Source of the DNA: DRPN01 sp964599235
GTDB taxonomy: Bacteria; Bacteroidota; Bacteroidia; Bacteroidales; VadinHA17
DNA: 64,000 bases
NCBI GenBank assembly: GCA_964599235.1
Contig: CAZRDX010000007.1
Span: 277,175 to 341,174, forward strand
Reading direction: 5' to 3'
A program made the translations under genes and the position numbers. Below, in pieces: positions 1 through 9,661 of this stretch (position 1 is its first letter; the number at the start of each line of letters is the position of its first letter). Under the pieces are notes generated by a model. The model was not told the DNA's origin. It saw only the letters and a list, made by a program, of their open reading frames with translations, and did no database searches.

Positions 1-51
1 GCAAATATCGCAAATAAATCCCAATCCATCCCGAGAGGGAAGACCAGGGGG

Positions 52-2115
52 TCATTTTCTCAGGATCACCTTGATCACTATGGCAGTCCGGCCGCCACGA
101 TCCACCACCGAAAGCAGATAAACACCCGGTTCAAAACCCGCAAGGTTCAACACGAGAGATCTTTCTTTCACGTTTTCTTTTCGCATCAACACCCTTCCCG
201 CAAGGTCATGGAGCAGGATGGTCACGGGGGCATCATCTTCTCTCTCGAGACGGAAGATCCCGCTCCCCGGGTTGGGGTAGAGACGTAGATACAACGGTGT
301 CAAAGAGGGGGTTGTGGTCATTTCGTCCCCGGTGGAGAAAGTCGCCGAGGCAGCCTGAACAGGGTTTCCGGAATAATCCTCGAGCACTTCAGGAAGCACG
401 ACGACGTAGGTGGCATTCTCTTCCAGGGAATCGGCCGGGAAAAGACGAATGACGGTCTTGTCGGTGGTAACGGTGGCATTGTAGGGCACGGGTTCGCCCG
501 TATCCTGCCGGATGAAGTCAAAGAGTGTATCCACGTTGAGGTAGTTCAGTTCATCTCCCTGGCGCAGTCGTACCGGCTCGGAGAAGGTGACCGTCACGAC
601 AGCATCGCGTGGCACGCGGGTCGTATCAGGCACGATGATCACCTGCGGGGGATCGTAGTCCTCTTTCCTGCCCGTGAGAAAGACCTGCCGTGCCAGATAA
701 AGATGCGGATATTCGGCCTGAAGGGTAAGCACATCCGTAAGATAACCTGTCGTAGCCCCGGAAGGATAGAAAACCACCTGGATATCCCGGTCCCCATGGG
801 GGGGCAAATCGACCGGAAAACGATCTTTCACCCGGAAATATCCAGTGCGCGTCGTCCAACCCGTAAGACGGAAGGTACTGTCCGTATTGTTATGAAGAGT
901 AAGGAGGTAAATACTTTCCGTATAGCCGTCCCACATGCCGAAACGGACCGTATCGCGTCGCGGCACAAACACCTTATGGATCCAGTTGGTCTTTTTCAGG
1001 TCCCAGGTTGCACTGGGGTAGGGGTAGTTCATTTCCAGGGCCACCTCACCATTGGGAAAGAACTCCGTAAAAAGAGGGTACATCTCTCCCCATGTAGCCA
1101 ACAGGTTCCCTCCCGGCAGGGGCTCCACCGATCCCACATGATGCACGAAAACGGGAGGATCATGCCATATGCGCCTCACCAGATAAGCTTTTTTCTCCTG
1201 TTCATCCAGACGGTACTCCACGATACTGGAACGGGGAGGTACATGGCGGTTGCCATTGTCAAAAAAGAGAAGGTTCCCGTTGGGAAGTTTCTTGATGGAA
1301 TGCTGGTGATTGAAACCTAAAGTGTCGTTGACAAAGACGAAATCGTTGTTTTTCCCTCCCAGATGCCACAGGATCTCACCGGTACGTCGATCCACCTTGG
1401 TGATCTCATCCAGATGCCGGCATGAAACCAAAAAGGAGGTATCCGAATCAAATACGACCGAATTGGGATGGATATAATCGACTTTAGCCGATGTGATGTC
1501 GATGTAGGAGGTGTCACAATCCAGGTAATGGTAATGGTCACGTGAACGCCAGGTATAGAGCAGGCGATGCGCTGCATCGAATTCCTGGAGCACGAAATCA
1601 TAGACCACAGCCTCAGGATCACCACCGTACGGGGTCATGTCGACCTTGTGATAGTCGCTGCCCATGAGAAGGTAATGTCCCTGCTCATCCATCTCGAAAA
1701 CCCGGAGGCTCAACGGATAGTCCCCCTCAAGATGGAAGGTGTCCCTTTTCATGAGCATCGTATCGATGTAATAGAAATTCTCCGGCACCGTATCATCGCA
1801 GAGGTACAATTTACCGTCAAAGACCATGATGTTACTCCCCTGGCCGGGGATGATCCTGAAATACAGAGGTGTTCCCTCATTGTCGTACAGCATGATCTTG
1901 TTCGGTACCGAAGAGGTATCGAAAAAATGCTTGAGGGTGCTGGTCAAGAAACAGCCGGGCTCAGGGCCGTTGGAGCGGAGGACCTCAATATCGGGAAAAT
2001 ACTTTGAGAAATCGCTCTCCTGGGCTTTCGCGGGGGGGAAGAGGGTCAGAAAAGCGAGAAACGCCCCCCACAGGATCTTTTGCATGTATCTCATGGCGGT
2101 ATGATATTGGGTCAT
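52..2115 (-). CDS. Arylsulfotransferase-like T9SS-secreted protein (second of pair)
   Basis: About 687 residues. An N-terminal signal peptide (MRYMQKILWGAF... ending near AKAQ) leads into an arylsulfotransferase-like beta-propeller (roughly residues 45-400; SCRHLDEITKVDRRTGEI, LGGKNNDF, then an HQH and LLFFDNGNRH motif). A bacterial Ig-like domain of the SbsA/Big_5 type follows around residues 500-610, and the protein ends in a type A T9SS sorting domain (LYPNPGSG ... GVYLLSVVDRGG ... VILRK). Family knowledge: ASST enzymes move sulfate between phenolic compounds without PAPS; many Bacteroidota members of this fold are uncharacterised. The start at 2115 is chosen because its ATG overlaps the stop of the upstream gene as ATGA, which suggests translational coupling; 2094 (MRYMQK) is an equally good signal-peptide start. 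Secretion through T9SS is inferred from the C-terminus. Substrate unknown. Confidence 0.85.
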   Translation of the reverse strand: MTQYHTAMRYMQKILWGAFLAFLTLFPPAKAQESDFSKYFPDIEVLRSNGPEPGCFLTSTLKHFFDTSSVPNKIMLYDNEGTPLYFRIIPGQGSNIMVFDGKLYLCDDTVPENFYYIDTMLMKRDTFHLEGDYPLSLRVFEMDEQGHYLLMGSDYHKVDMTPYGGDPEAVVYDFVLQEFDAAHRLLYTWRSRDHYHYLDCDTSYIDITSAKVDYIHPNSVVFDSDTSFLVSCRHLDEITKVDRRTGEILWHLGGKNNDFVFVNDTLGFNHQHSIKKLPNGNLLFFDNGNRHVPPRSSIVEYRLDEQEKKAYLVRRIWHDPPVFVHHVGSVEPLPGGNLLATWGEMYPLFTEFFPNGEVALEMNYPYPSATWDLKKTNWIHKVFVPRRDTVRFGMWDGYTESIYLLTLHNNTDSTFRLTGWTTRTGYFRVKDRFPVDLPPHGDRDIQVVFYPSGATTGYLTDVLTLQAEYPHLYLARQVFLTGRKEDYDPPQVIIVPDTTRVPRDAVVTVTFSEPVRLRQGDELNYLNVDTLFDFIRQDTGEPVPYNATVTTDKTVIRLFPADSLEENATYVVVLPEVLEDYSGNPVQAASATFSTGDEMTTTPSLTPLYLRLYPNPGSGIFRLEREDDAPVTILLHDLAGRVLMRKENVKERSLVLNLAGFEPGVYLLSVVDRGGRTAIVIKVILRK

Positions 2116-3818
2116 CTTCTGATCAGTTTGACGGTATGAACTGTTCCGTCCCGGAGGCGGAAAGTTACGAAATAGATCCCTGACGGCCATTCTTCTGTAG
2201 CGATGAAGCTGTTCTCGGAGGGTTCCTTTTGGATGTGGATGATCCTGCCGGCCGCATCAAGCACTTTCATCCACAGCACATTCGCACACTCATGCACGAG
2301 GAAACCGTTCGTGACCGGGTTAGGGGAGATCCGGGGAAGATCAGGGGTATGTGTTGTATGCTCTATTGCGGCAGGTGACGGTTCGCCTTCCAGGCGGAGG
2401 GGGGCGAGGAACCACTCCTGGCCCGTGGTCGTATCCCTATTCCTGGTAGCCAGCAGAAGGAGAGCCTCCTGACGGTCAACCTTTCCCCCGGCATAACCTA
2501 TCCTGAACTCCAGTGAATCTTCCGGTGCCAGCGTATCCTGCGGCACACGCGAGACCAAAAAAGCAGTGCTTCCTGACACGAATGCATCCTCGGCAACAAG
2601 ATCGCGTCCGGTCCTGTTGATGAGACAGATCTCTTGCCAGAGGGTATCTTCCGGGAGAACCATGTCAAAGCGGAGGGTATCGTCCCTGAAGAACAACCAG
2701 TCGGGTCTTTCAGGGGCAAAGGAGACCCGATAGCTCCACAGCATCTCTTCCGGCAGGGATCTCACTTCCATGGTCATCCTTCCCGTAGTATCGTGTACGG
2801 AGAGGATGATTCCTTCGTCGTTCTTTCCCCATCCTACCAGCAAGCGGTCATCCGGCATGATCTCCACATTCCCCATGACGGGAACGAACAGTCCTCCGGG
2901 GTAGGTAAAGTTTTTCAGATTCACCGCTTTTTTTTGTTCCTCTGCCAGGTGATAGCACCGGACATAGGATGTTTTTCTTGTGATCAGGCCGTTATCGAAC
3001 AGCCACAGGGTTCCCCGGGCACGGGCTATGGCCGAATGGAGGGCACGGAAATCAAGACCATCCCCTGTGAACTCGTTGTTCTTCCCTCCCATTCTCCAGA
3101 TGATCTCGCCGGTGGCGGCGTCGATCTTGGTAACCTCGCTGAGGTTGCGGGAGGTGAGCAGATAGTTTCCGTCGGGGGCCAGATCGAAATGGTTGGCATG
3201 AACATAATCGATGACGGAAGCCCGCAGATCGACCAAGGCCGTATCGGCATCGTTAATGCTGAGATGATCGCTGCTGTTCCATTCGAACAGGCTGTTCCCT
3301 TGCCGGTCAGCCACCCACAAGACCGCATCCACGACCGTAGCATTCCTGTCACCTCCTTCGACCCACAGGCTCATATCCACCTTCCGCAGGGCATAGCCCA
3401 GCATCATCACCCGCCCGTCGGGCAGGATACGGAGGCTGTGAAAGTCGGTGCTCACTCCGGGCATGGAAAGGGTGTCATGTGGTCGGAGAAGGCTGTCAAG
3501 ACACAGAAAGGCCTGAGCCTGAACATCAAAATAGGTATATTCTCCGTGAAGCTGGTATTGGAATGTTCGTGCTCCTCCGTCGATATGACGGTAGTAACGT
3601 GGCCGTCCGTATTCATCGAGGATGACGAGCCACCCGTCGGTAGAGAAAAGGTAGGAGCCGGGAGGCTGAGGGTCCAGCACGACGGTTGAGAACCGGGGAA
3701 AAAGCAGGCTGTCCGACCCGGCATAAAGCTCCTGACCCAAAACGAGAGACAAAAAGAGTGCGGCCAAGTATCCCCTCCGGAGGGAAAAGCGGAACGTATG
3801 CGGATCTTTCATCCTCAT
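2112..3818 (-). CDS. Arylsulfotransferase-like T9SS-secreted protein (first of pair)
   Basis: About 568 residues from the ATG at 3818 (MRMKDPHTFRF), which places a basic/hydrophobic signal peptide at the N-terminus; the open frame runs further upstream into the terminator, so earlier starts are unlikely. The ASST-like region contains LTSRNLSEVTKIDAATGEI, RMGGKNNEF, a HSAIAR segment and LWLFDNG, parallel to the downstream paralogue. The end (PRISPNPVTNG ... SGIYFVTFRLRDG ... VKLIRR) is a type A T9SS sorting domain. Unlike its partner it has no clear Ig-like domain; a short beta-rich region precedes the sorting domain. It shares an ATGA overlap with the downstream gene, so the two are probably made together. 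Sulfotransferase activity is not shown by the sequence, since the catalytic histidines were not aligned. Confidence 0.85.
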   Translation of the reverse strand: MRMKDPHTFRFSLRRGYLAALFLSLVLGQELYAGSDSLLFPRFSTVVLDPQPPGSYLFSTDGWLVILDEYGRPRYYRHIDGGARTFQYQLHGEYTYFDVQAQAFLCLDSLLRPHDTLSMPGVSTDFHSLRILPDGRVMMLGYALRKVDMSLWVEGGDRNATVVDAVLWVADRQGNSLFEWNSSDHLSINDADTALVDLRASVIDYVHANHFDLAPDGNYLLTSRNLSEVTKIDAATGEIIWRMGGKNNEFTGDGLDFRALHSAIARARGTLWLFDNGLITRKTSYVRCYHLAEEQKKAVNLKNFTYPGGLFVPVMGNVEIMPDDRLLVGWGKNDEGIILSVHDTTGRMTMEVRSLPEEMLWSYRVSFAPERPDWLFFRDDTLRFDMVLPEDTLWQEICLINRTGRDLVAEDAFVSGSTAFLVSRVPQDTLAPEDSLEFRIGYAGGKVDRQEALLLLATRNRDTTTGQEWFLAPLRLEGEPSPAAIEHTTHTPDLPRISPNPVTNGFLVHECANVLWMKVLDAAGRIIHIQKEPSENSFIATEEWPSGIYFVTFRLRDGTVHTVKLIRR

Positions 3819-3840
3819 GACACAAAGTAACAAAAAATAA

Positions 3841-3865
3841 AAAGGAGCAGCTCCGCTGCTCCTTT
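3841..3865 (-). terminator. Intrinsic terminator after the SusCD operon
   Basis: A 10-bp perfect stem (AAAGGAGCAG / CTGCTCCTTT) with a 5-base loop, flanked by A and T runs so it can work on either strand. It lies between the lipoprotein stop (3889) and the start of the first ASST-like gene (3818), separating the two transcription units. Confidence 0.8.
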
Positions 3866-3888
3866 TTATCGTTAAATCGAATGGTCTG

Positions 3889-4731
3889 TCACTGTTTCTT
3901 GATCTCCACGTGGCTTTTACGGTTCGGCTTGGAGAAATTCTGCGACCAGTACATGTAGAAATCAATGTTCATCATGCCGGTGCAGCCGGACCATGTTCCG
4001 CCACCTCCGGTCCAGTAATCGTATGGACCAGGAAGGGTCTGACCCCAGTAGTCGTGCTCGATGGTGATGGAACCATCCAAAAGACCGATGTGGAGCAGGA
4101 CATCGCCTTCGTTGCCGTGGCCTTTCTGGAAGGTCTCACCCCATCCTTCGTACACTTTCGAGAGGAAAGGAGGATGGAAGACATCTCCATCGGGAACGGC
4201 CTTGACACGAATGACGTTGTCGCCGTCTTCGGCATTATGGACGACCGTAACGGTCAGGTCATCTACCTTGCTGTCGCCTGTTTCCGAACCTTTCCAGGTC
4301 CCCACGAAATCGTCAATGCTCCAGGGGCAGAAACGCTTGAGGATGACGTGAAGGGAATCAGGCTCCGAGGTTACTCCTCCGTGGGTCGTTTCGGTCACGA
4401 TGAGGTAAGCGGAGGTATCAACACTACTCTGGTGCCAGGTCACATAAACGACATTGGGATAAATGGAGTCCTGCTTGATATCGGCTTCATAACCGGCGGT
4501 CGTCCAGTTGTAGGTGGAACCGCCCCGGTAGGCGACGCTGTATTTCACAGCAGCCAGACCGGATGCCGAGACTTCGGTAGGACCCTGGAAGTCGAGGATC
4601 TTGGGGATCACCTTGTTCCAGTCATAGGCATCCCTGGCCTTTTCCACATCGGATTCGGTACATCCGGTGAAAAGGAAGGCAGCCATGACCATCAGACCCA
4701 GAAAAGAATGGATGATTGTTCTATTCTTCAT
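3889..4731 (-). CDS. Surface lipoprotein in SusE/SusF position
   Basis: 280 residues with a lipoprotein signal peptide and lipobox LFTGC at about residues 20-24. The mature part starts with a short acidic/helical segment, then a PKD/Ig-like stretch (VKYSVAYRGGSTYNW, VYVTWHQSSVDTSAYLIVTE) and a C-terminal half with VGTWKGSETG and a Trp/Gly-rich end that resembles a small lipocalin-like or jelly-roll domain. It directly follows susC and susD and is followed by a terminator, so it is the third gene of that operon. Genes in this position usually encode extra surface ligand-binding lipoproteins (SusE/SusF-like). I do not recognise the exact family; the role is inferred from position and the lipobox. 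Confidence 0.8.
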   Translation of the reverse strand: MKNRTIIHSFLGLMVMAAFLFTGCTESDVEKARDAYDWNKVIPKILDFQGPTEVSASGLAAVKYSVAYRGGSTYNWTTAGYEADIKQDSIYPNVVYVTWHQSSVDTSAYLIVTETTHGGVTSEPDSLHVILKRFCPWSIDDFVGTWKGSETGDSKVDDLTVTVVHNAEDGDNVIRVKAVPDGDVFHPPFLSKVYEGWGETFQKGHGNEGDVLLHIGLLDGSITIEHDYWGQTLPGPYDYWTGGGGTWSGCTGMMNIDFYMYWSQNFSKPNRKSHVEIKKQ

Positions 4732-4766
4732 GGTATTAATCTTTTTTTTAATGACATCAAAACAAA

Positions 4767-6311
4767 TTACTTATCACAGGAAGCACCCACGGGTGATACC
4801 AGGCCATCGTATCCTTTCCAGCAGCCTTTGGAGAGATCGTCCGGGCCATCGGTGGTATAGTTCGGATAGCCGATGATCTCGAGTTCGGCAGCAGGAACGG
4901 GATAATGCAGGATCGTTCCGGCCTGGAGCATATCTCTTCTCCGCATATCGAAGAAGCCGGTACCGCCCTGTGTAAGGATCAGCTCGACATCCCTTTCGTA
5001 GAAAATGATCTCCAGAGCCTCCTCAGCGTTGGTAGGAGCCACATCGGGCAATCCGCCACGGGCTTTACGGGCACCGTTGGCATCGTTGAGGATGGCGGCT
5101 GCTCCGTTGATGTCATTGTTGGCACGCACGAGGGCTTCAGCGATCAGCATGTCATTCTCCCACTTACGGAAGGTAGGAGCGGGACCCTGCCATGTCTGCA
5201 GCCAGTCGTCATACCTTTTGTAGCGGTAGTGCGAGAAGTGGTAGAAACCCCTTTCAGGACGGAAGTTGTTGTCGGGCAGGAACTGGAAGTCGGAAGCCAG
5301 ACGTGCATCGTCCGACTGGGCTTCGCCCGGGTCGTTTCCGTCGGGAGTGTTCCAGGAAACGTTGTCATCCGGCCAGCGGGAAGGATAATCATGGTCCATC
5401 AGGTTGATGATCCTGTGGTCGATCCTTACCCAGCCGGGATAGACGCCGTAACCTTTGAGGTTGTCCCACCAGGTTTTGTCATCCATGTCGGGAGCGAGGT
5501 CGAAGTCGATGCCGTTCTGGGCATAGGTCAGTACCTTGTCCCAGGGTACCTGCTGGTTCTCAGCGGCCGTACGCGGCGTATAAGCAAGGATACGAGCAGC
5601 ATAGCTGCTGGCCACCTTGCGGAAATCGGCCTTCGAGAAGTTGTAGCCACGAACGAAGCCATCCGGCAAGTTGTAGTCGTAGGAAGTGTTGTCAATGGTC
5701 TGGATGGCTTTGTCGAGGAAAGCCAGGCCGGCAGCCGACACATCCTGATAAGGGCTGAACTCCAGTGTGGTAAGGTCGGTATCCCAGTCGATGATGTTGG
5801 CCTGGTCGTAGATCAGGCCCAGGTAACCGTGGACCACCCCCTGGATGAAGTAGCACCATGCGCGGATCATGTCGGTGACATCTTTGCCATTGTCTTCGAT
5901 GACGATACCTTCTCCATCGATCTTCTTCAACACATCGTTGACCTGGGAGAGGGCAGAATAGGAGCTGTTCCAGAAATTCCTGTTCACATAGGCATAGGAA
6001 TAGGTGATGTCGTTGTTGAAAGGCTTCCTCGGTTCCGAGGAGAGGTCTTTCATTCCGGCATTACCCCACGAACAGGTATTCTGGTCGGCCATGGTGCACA
6101 TGGAGAGTGCAGGGCCGCTGTACTCCTGGATCGCGTTGTTCCAGACCCTGAACGCACCACCGGCCAGCTTGATCAGGTCGGACGGAGTGGCCAGCACGTC
6201 GTCGGTATCAGGGTCGTTGTAGTTCTCGACATCCATATCGACGCAGCTATAGCTGATCAATCCGATACCGAGGACCACTAAATAAACGAACTTGAAAAAT
6301 TTGCTTTTCAT
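4767..6311 (-). CDS. SusD/RagB-family nutrient-binding lipoprotein
   Basis: 514 residues. Lipobox ISYSC, followed by the typical SusD N-terminus (CVDMDVENYNDPDTDDVL) and TPR-like helices. Late in the protein, WENDMLIAEALVRAN, FYERDVELILTQGG and FFDMRRRDML are the common SusD C-terminal landmarks. It sits 29 bases after susC on the same strand. SusD proteins are surface lipoproteins that lid the SusC channel and bind the ligand. This one belongs to a long-form branch closely related to the second SusD at 24555; the two share near-identical blocks (RIDHRIINLMDHDYPSRW, VSWNTPDG, DDARLASDFQ). Ligand unknown; absence of glycosidases beside it makes a peptide or another non-glycan substrate possible. 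Confidence 0.95.
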   Translation of the reverse strand: MKSKFFKFVYLVVLGIGLISYSCVDMDVENYNDPDTDDVLATPSDLIKLAGGAFRVWNNAIQEYSGPALSMCTMADQNTCSWGNAGMKDLSSEPRKPFNNDITYSYAYVNRNFWNSSYSALSQVNDVLKKIDGEGIVIEDNGKDVTDMIRAWCYFIQGVVHGYLGLIYDQANIIDWDTDLTTLEFSPYQDVSAAGLAFLDKAIQTIDNTSYDYNLPDGFVRGYNFSKADFRKVASSYAARILAYTPRTAAENQQVPWDKVLTYAQNGIDFDLAPDMDDKTWWDNLKGYGVYPGWVRIDHRIINLMDHDYPSRWPDDNVSWNTPDGNDPGEAQSDDARLASDFQFLPDNNFRPERGFYHFSHYRYKRYDDWLQTWQGPAPTFRKWENDMLIAEALVRANNDINGAAAILNDANGARKARGGLPDVAPTNAEEALEIIFYERDVELILTQGGTGFFDMRRRDMLQAGTILHYPVPAAELEIIGYPNYTTDGPDDLSKGCWKGYDGLVSPVGASCDK

Positions 6312-6340
6312 AATCTTTCCGTTTTTAATTCCTAAGTTTT

Positions 6341-9300
6341 TTAAAATTTCAGCTCAATGGAACCCGTAAATGTCCGGTAGTTGGGATAGGAGAATTCATC
6401 CCAAGCCTGGATGGTGGCGTCACCGGCACCTTCATACGAACCGATCTCCGGGTCGAAGCCGGGATAGTTGGTGAAGGTATAGAGGTTCCTTCCCTGCACC
6501 CCAATACGCATGTGCTTGAAGAACTTGAGGAACGACTTGTTGATCTCGTAGTAGACCGACAGCTCGCGGATCTTCACGTAGGTACCGTCGTAGACGAAAT
6601 GTGAAGAGGGAGCAGCCACGTTGTAAAGCGACTGGTAGTAGTCGAAGGCCTTTTTCTGATAATCGGGCAGGCCATAGACATCCTGGTCGGCCGAACGCAT
6701 ATCCCTGTACATCCACTGGTTGGTCAGGTTGTAGATATCGCCGCCCTGTTTCCAGTCGAGCAGGAAGTAGACGGTGAACCCGTAGAAGCTGACCGTATTG
6801 GCCAGGGTCATGTTGAAGTCGGGGTTGGCATCGCCGATCTTCTGGTTGATGGCGTTGCCGGCATCATCCTGGTCGATGATGACATGCTCGAACCTGGTAC
6901 CTTCGGTTCCGATGGGGATCACATAACCATCGCTGTTGATGGTGAAGTCGTTACGATCCCATCCGGCGGGCAGGTCATCGAGCGAGCGGATGAAACGCTG
7001 ACCGAACAGTTCGCCGAAGACGGCACCTTCTTCGATACGATAGGTACCGGGCGAGGTGGAGTTACCACGGGCACCCATCGTGAAGGGAGGCACATCCAGT
7101 TTCGAGATCCACTGTTTCACGTGGGTGAAGGTCAGGTTGGCCGTCCAGTTCAGTTTGCTGGTGGTGATGATACGGGCACCGAGCGTGGCTTCATAAGCTT
7201 CGGAGCTCAGTGTACCCATGTTCTGCCACTGGTATTTGTAACCCACACTTGCCGGCAGCGGTACGGGCCAGAACTGATCTTCGGCATCGGTATTCGAGTA
7301 AACGAACTCGAAATCGAGACGCTTGAGGATCTCGGCGTTCAAACCGACCTCGAATTCCTTGATCAGCGAGGGCTTGATCTTGGAGTTACCCAGGGTGTTC
7401 TTCGAGACGTTACCACCGGAGAGGTTGTAGGTCTCGTACTGAGCGTTCCACGGCGGACGGTTACCGGAGGTACCGTAAGCAGCACGGATCTTCAGTTCGT
7501 TGACACCCGGGATGGTGATATCCTCAGTGATACGGTAAGCACCCGAGACCCTGTAGTAGGAATGCCATCTTTCGTCAGCACCGAACTGCGAAGCACCATC
7601 GTAACGGTAGAGGATCGATCCGATGTACTTGGCTTTGTAGTCGAAGTCGGCGATGGCGAAGATGTTCTGGGCAATGGTCTCACCCATATAGGAATCGTTC
7701 CAGATCTTGTCCTGATCGATGGCCGAGAAGTCGGGGATATTCCTCACCGAGAAGTCATTACCACCGGTGCGGAAGCCTTTCCAGCGGTTGTTCTCGAAGA
7801 GGTAGCTGGCCTTGAACTTGGTCGTCCAGTCGCCGAACTGCTTGTTGAAGTTCAGCGTGGCCTGCAAAGTCTGATAGAAGCTTTCGCCCCACGACTTGCT
7901 CATGGCACCTTTCGTACCTCCTGTATTGTAGGAGCCGAGGGTCAGATAACCCACAGGACGGTACCAGCTGGAGTTGTCATCCCTTTTCTCGAACGAGTAC
8001 TGGACATCGGCCTTCAACCACGAGGTAAAGTTGTAGGCGAACTTATAGCTCGACAGGATCCTGAAGCGTTTGGTCCAGCTGTCGGTATTGGCCAGCGGGT
8101 ACAGCGGGTTGGTGGTGGTACCGAACTGGTCGACCTTCAGCCGGTAAGGAGAACCATCGGGGTTCTTGGCATACAGGTTCATGTCGGGCTGGAGCTGCAT
8201 CAGCGAGAAGAAGTCCATAGCCCCGTTGTCCTTGTGGGTTGAGATGATCAGGTTACTGGTATTGAAGGTGAACTTGTCGGAGAACCTGTGGTCGAGGTTC
8301 ATGCGGAAGTTCTCACGTTTGTAACCGTTCACGTTGAAAACGATACCGGCCTGGTGGGTGTTCTCATACGAGATCATGAAGTTGGTCTTGTCGAGGTTGG
8401 ATTCCACCGAGATGTAGTTGGTGTAGTAGTCACCGCCGGTATAGAATTCGCTCAGATGATCATGGACGACGCCGAAGGGGTTGTCCATGTAGTGGTCATC
8501 GTCGATCACGCGGCTGCCGGAGAGCAGGATTCCGATGCTGTCGGGGTTGTCCTGACCGGGCAGTTCACCGTAGATGAGGGTATTGGCATACTTGGTGAAC
8601 CGGTGCTCGGTGTTCCAGTCCGGCTTCAGTTTGTAGAAGTGATGGGTAGAGACATCCATCACATGGGCCAGGTTGGATTTACCGTACTCACCGCGGTAGG
8701 TCACGAGGGTCTGGTTTTTGGCGAGGCCTTTCCCACGTTTGGTGGTGATGACGATGACTCCGTTCCCGGCGCGGGAACCGTAGAGAGCGGAAGCGGCAGC
8801 TCCTTTCACCACCTCCATGGAAGCGATGTCGTCGACGTTGATGTCAGCGAGGGTACCGGAGAGCTGGACACCGTCGACGATGATCAGGGGCGCGGAGCTT
8901 CCTCTGAGGTTGGTAGCACCACGAAGACGGATGGCGGGGGTCGTTCCCGGCGATCCGCCCGGCTGCACGATGGTCACACCGGCCACCTTACCCTGAAGGG
9001 CCGTGGCAGGGTTGGAAGCAGGTGCTTCTTTCAGCTCTTTCTCACCCACGGTGGACACCGAGACGGAAAGCTTCTTCTTCGGCGTTCCGGATGCCACACC
9101 GGAGACCACCACTTCGTCGAGACCAAAGACGTCAGGCTGCATCTGCACATCGATCTGCGTCCTGCCGTCAATGCTAACCTCCTGGGTCTTCATACCCACA
9201 AAACTGAACTCCAGCACAGTGGCGTCGGCCGGAACGGTGAGGGTGTACTTCCCGTCAAAGTCGGTGACGGTACCGTACTGCGTGTTGCCCTTCACCACGA

Positions 9301-9430
9301 CTGTCACGCCAGGTAACGGCGAACCATCATCGGCACTGGTGACAGTACCGCTAATAGTCTGCGTCTGTGCCTGGGCCAGTTGCAAGCCTACAAACACCAG
9401 GAACACGAAAAAAGCCGTAAGTTTTTTCAT
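6341..9430 (-). CDS. SusC/RagA-family TonB-dependent outer membrane transporter
   Basis: 1029 residues from the ATG at 9430 (MKKLTAFFVFLVFVG, signal peptide ending near AQAQ). Domains in order: carboxypeptidase-regulatory-like domain (about 22-110; GTVTSADDGSPLPGVTVVVK, FDGKYTLTV), TonB-dependent plug (about 115-240; DEVVVSG, PAIRLRGATNL, IIVDGVQL, VVKGAAASALYGSRAGNGVI) and a 22-strand barrel to the C-terminal aromatic SIELKF. These are classic SusC signatures. It is the first gene of the susC-susD-lipoprotein operon. TonB/ExbBD energises uptake of oligomers bound with SusD. The 14 extra N-terminal residues possible in the open frame would spoil the signal peptide, so 9430 is preferred. Confidence 0.96.
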   Translation of the reverse strand: MKKLTAFFVFLVFVGLQLAQAQTQTISGTVTSADDGSPLPGVTVVVKGNTQYGTVTDFDGKYTLTVPADATVLEFSFVGMKTQEVSIDGRTQIDVQMQPDVFGLDEVVVSGVASGTPKKKLSVSVSTVGEKELKEAPASNPATALQGKVAGVTIVQPGGSPGTTPAIRLRGATNLRGSSAPLIIVDGVQLSGTLADINVDDIASMEVVKGAAASALYGSRAGNGVIVITTKRGKGLAKNQTLVTYRGEYGKSNLAHVMDVSTHHFYKLKPDWNTEHRFTKYANTLIYGELPGQDNPDSIGILLSGSRVIDDDHYMDNPFGVVHDHLSEFYTGGDYYTNYISVESNLDKTNFMISYENTHQAGIVFNVNGYKRENFRMNLDHRFSDKFTFNTSNLIISTHKDNGAMDFFSLMQLQPDMNLYAKNPDGSPYRLKVDQFGTTTNPLYPLANTDSWTKRFRILSSYKFAYNFTSWLKADVQYSFEKRDDNSSWYRPVGYLTLGSYNTGGTKGAMSKSWGESFYQTLQATLNFNKQFGDWTTKFKASYLFENNRWKGFRTGGNDFSVRNIPDFSAIDQDKIWNDSYMGETIAQNIFAIADFDYKAKYIGSILYRYDGASQFGADERWHSYYRVSGAYRITEDITIPGVNELKIRAAYGTSGNRPPWNAQYETYNLSGGNVSKNTLGNSKIKPSLIKEFEVGLNAEILKRLDFEFVYSNTDAEDQFWPVPLPASVGYKYQWQNMGTLSSEAYEATLGARIITTSKLNWTANLTFTHVKQWISKLDVPPFTMGARGNSTSPGTYRIEEGAVFGELFGQRFIRSLDDLPAGWDRNDFTINSDGYVIPIGTEGTRFEHVIIDQDDAGNAINQKIGDANPDFNMTLANTVSFYGFTVYFLLDWKQGGDIYNLTNQWMYRDMRSADQDVYGLPDYQKKAFDYYQSLYNVAAPSSHFVYDGTYVKIRELSVYYEINKSFLKFFKHMRIGVQGRNLYTFTNYPGFDPEIGSYEGAGDATIQAWDEFSYPNYRTFTGSIELKF

Positions 9431-9661
9431 AGACAAAAGTTTTAGGTTTATGAATAAGTTAACAAAGGTCATACAAAGTAATACAATTTTTTTTTATTTA
9501 TCAAAACCAAGTATAGCAAGGATTACAGAAAAATCCAACCCTTTTTTGAAGGCATCCACACGCCAGATACGCGTACTATGCTCATATTCAACTCTTTGGA
9601 AAAAAGTATGACAAAAATCAATTTTTATTCAGAAATATGATCTTCTCAGCAGCAACAAGGC

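Noticed and set aside
6884..9316. Plus-strand frames opposite susC
   Set aside because: Antisense shadows of a certain SusC gene.
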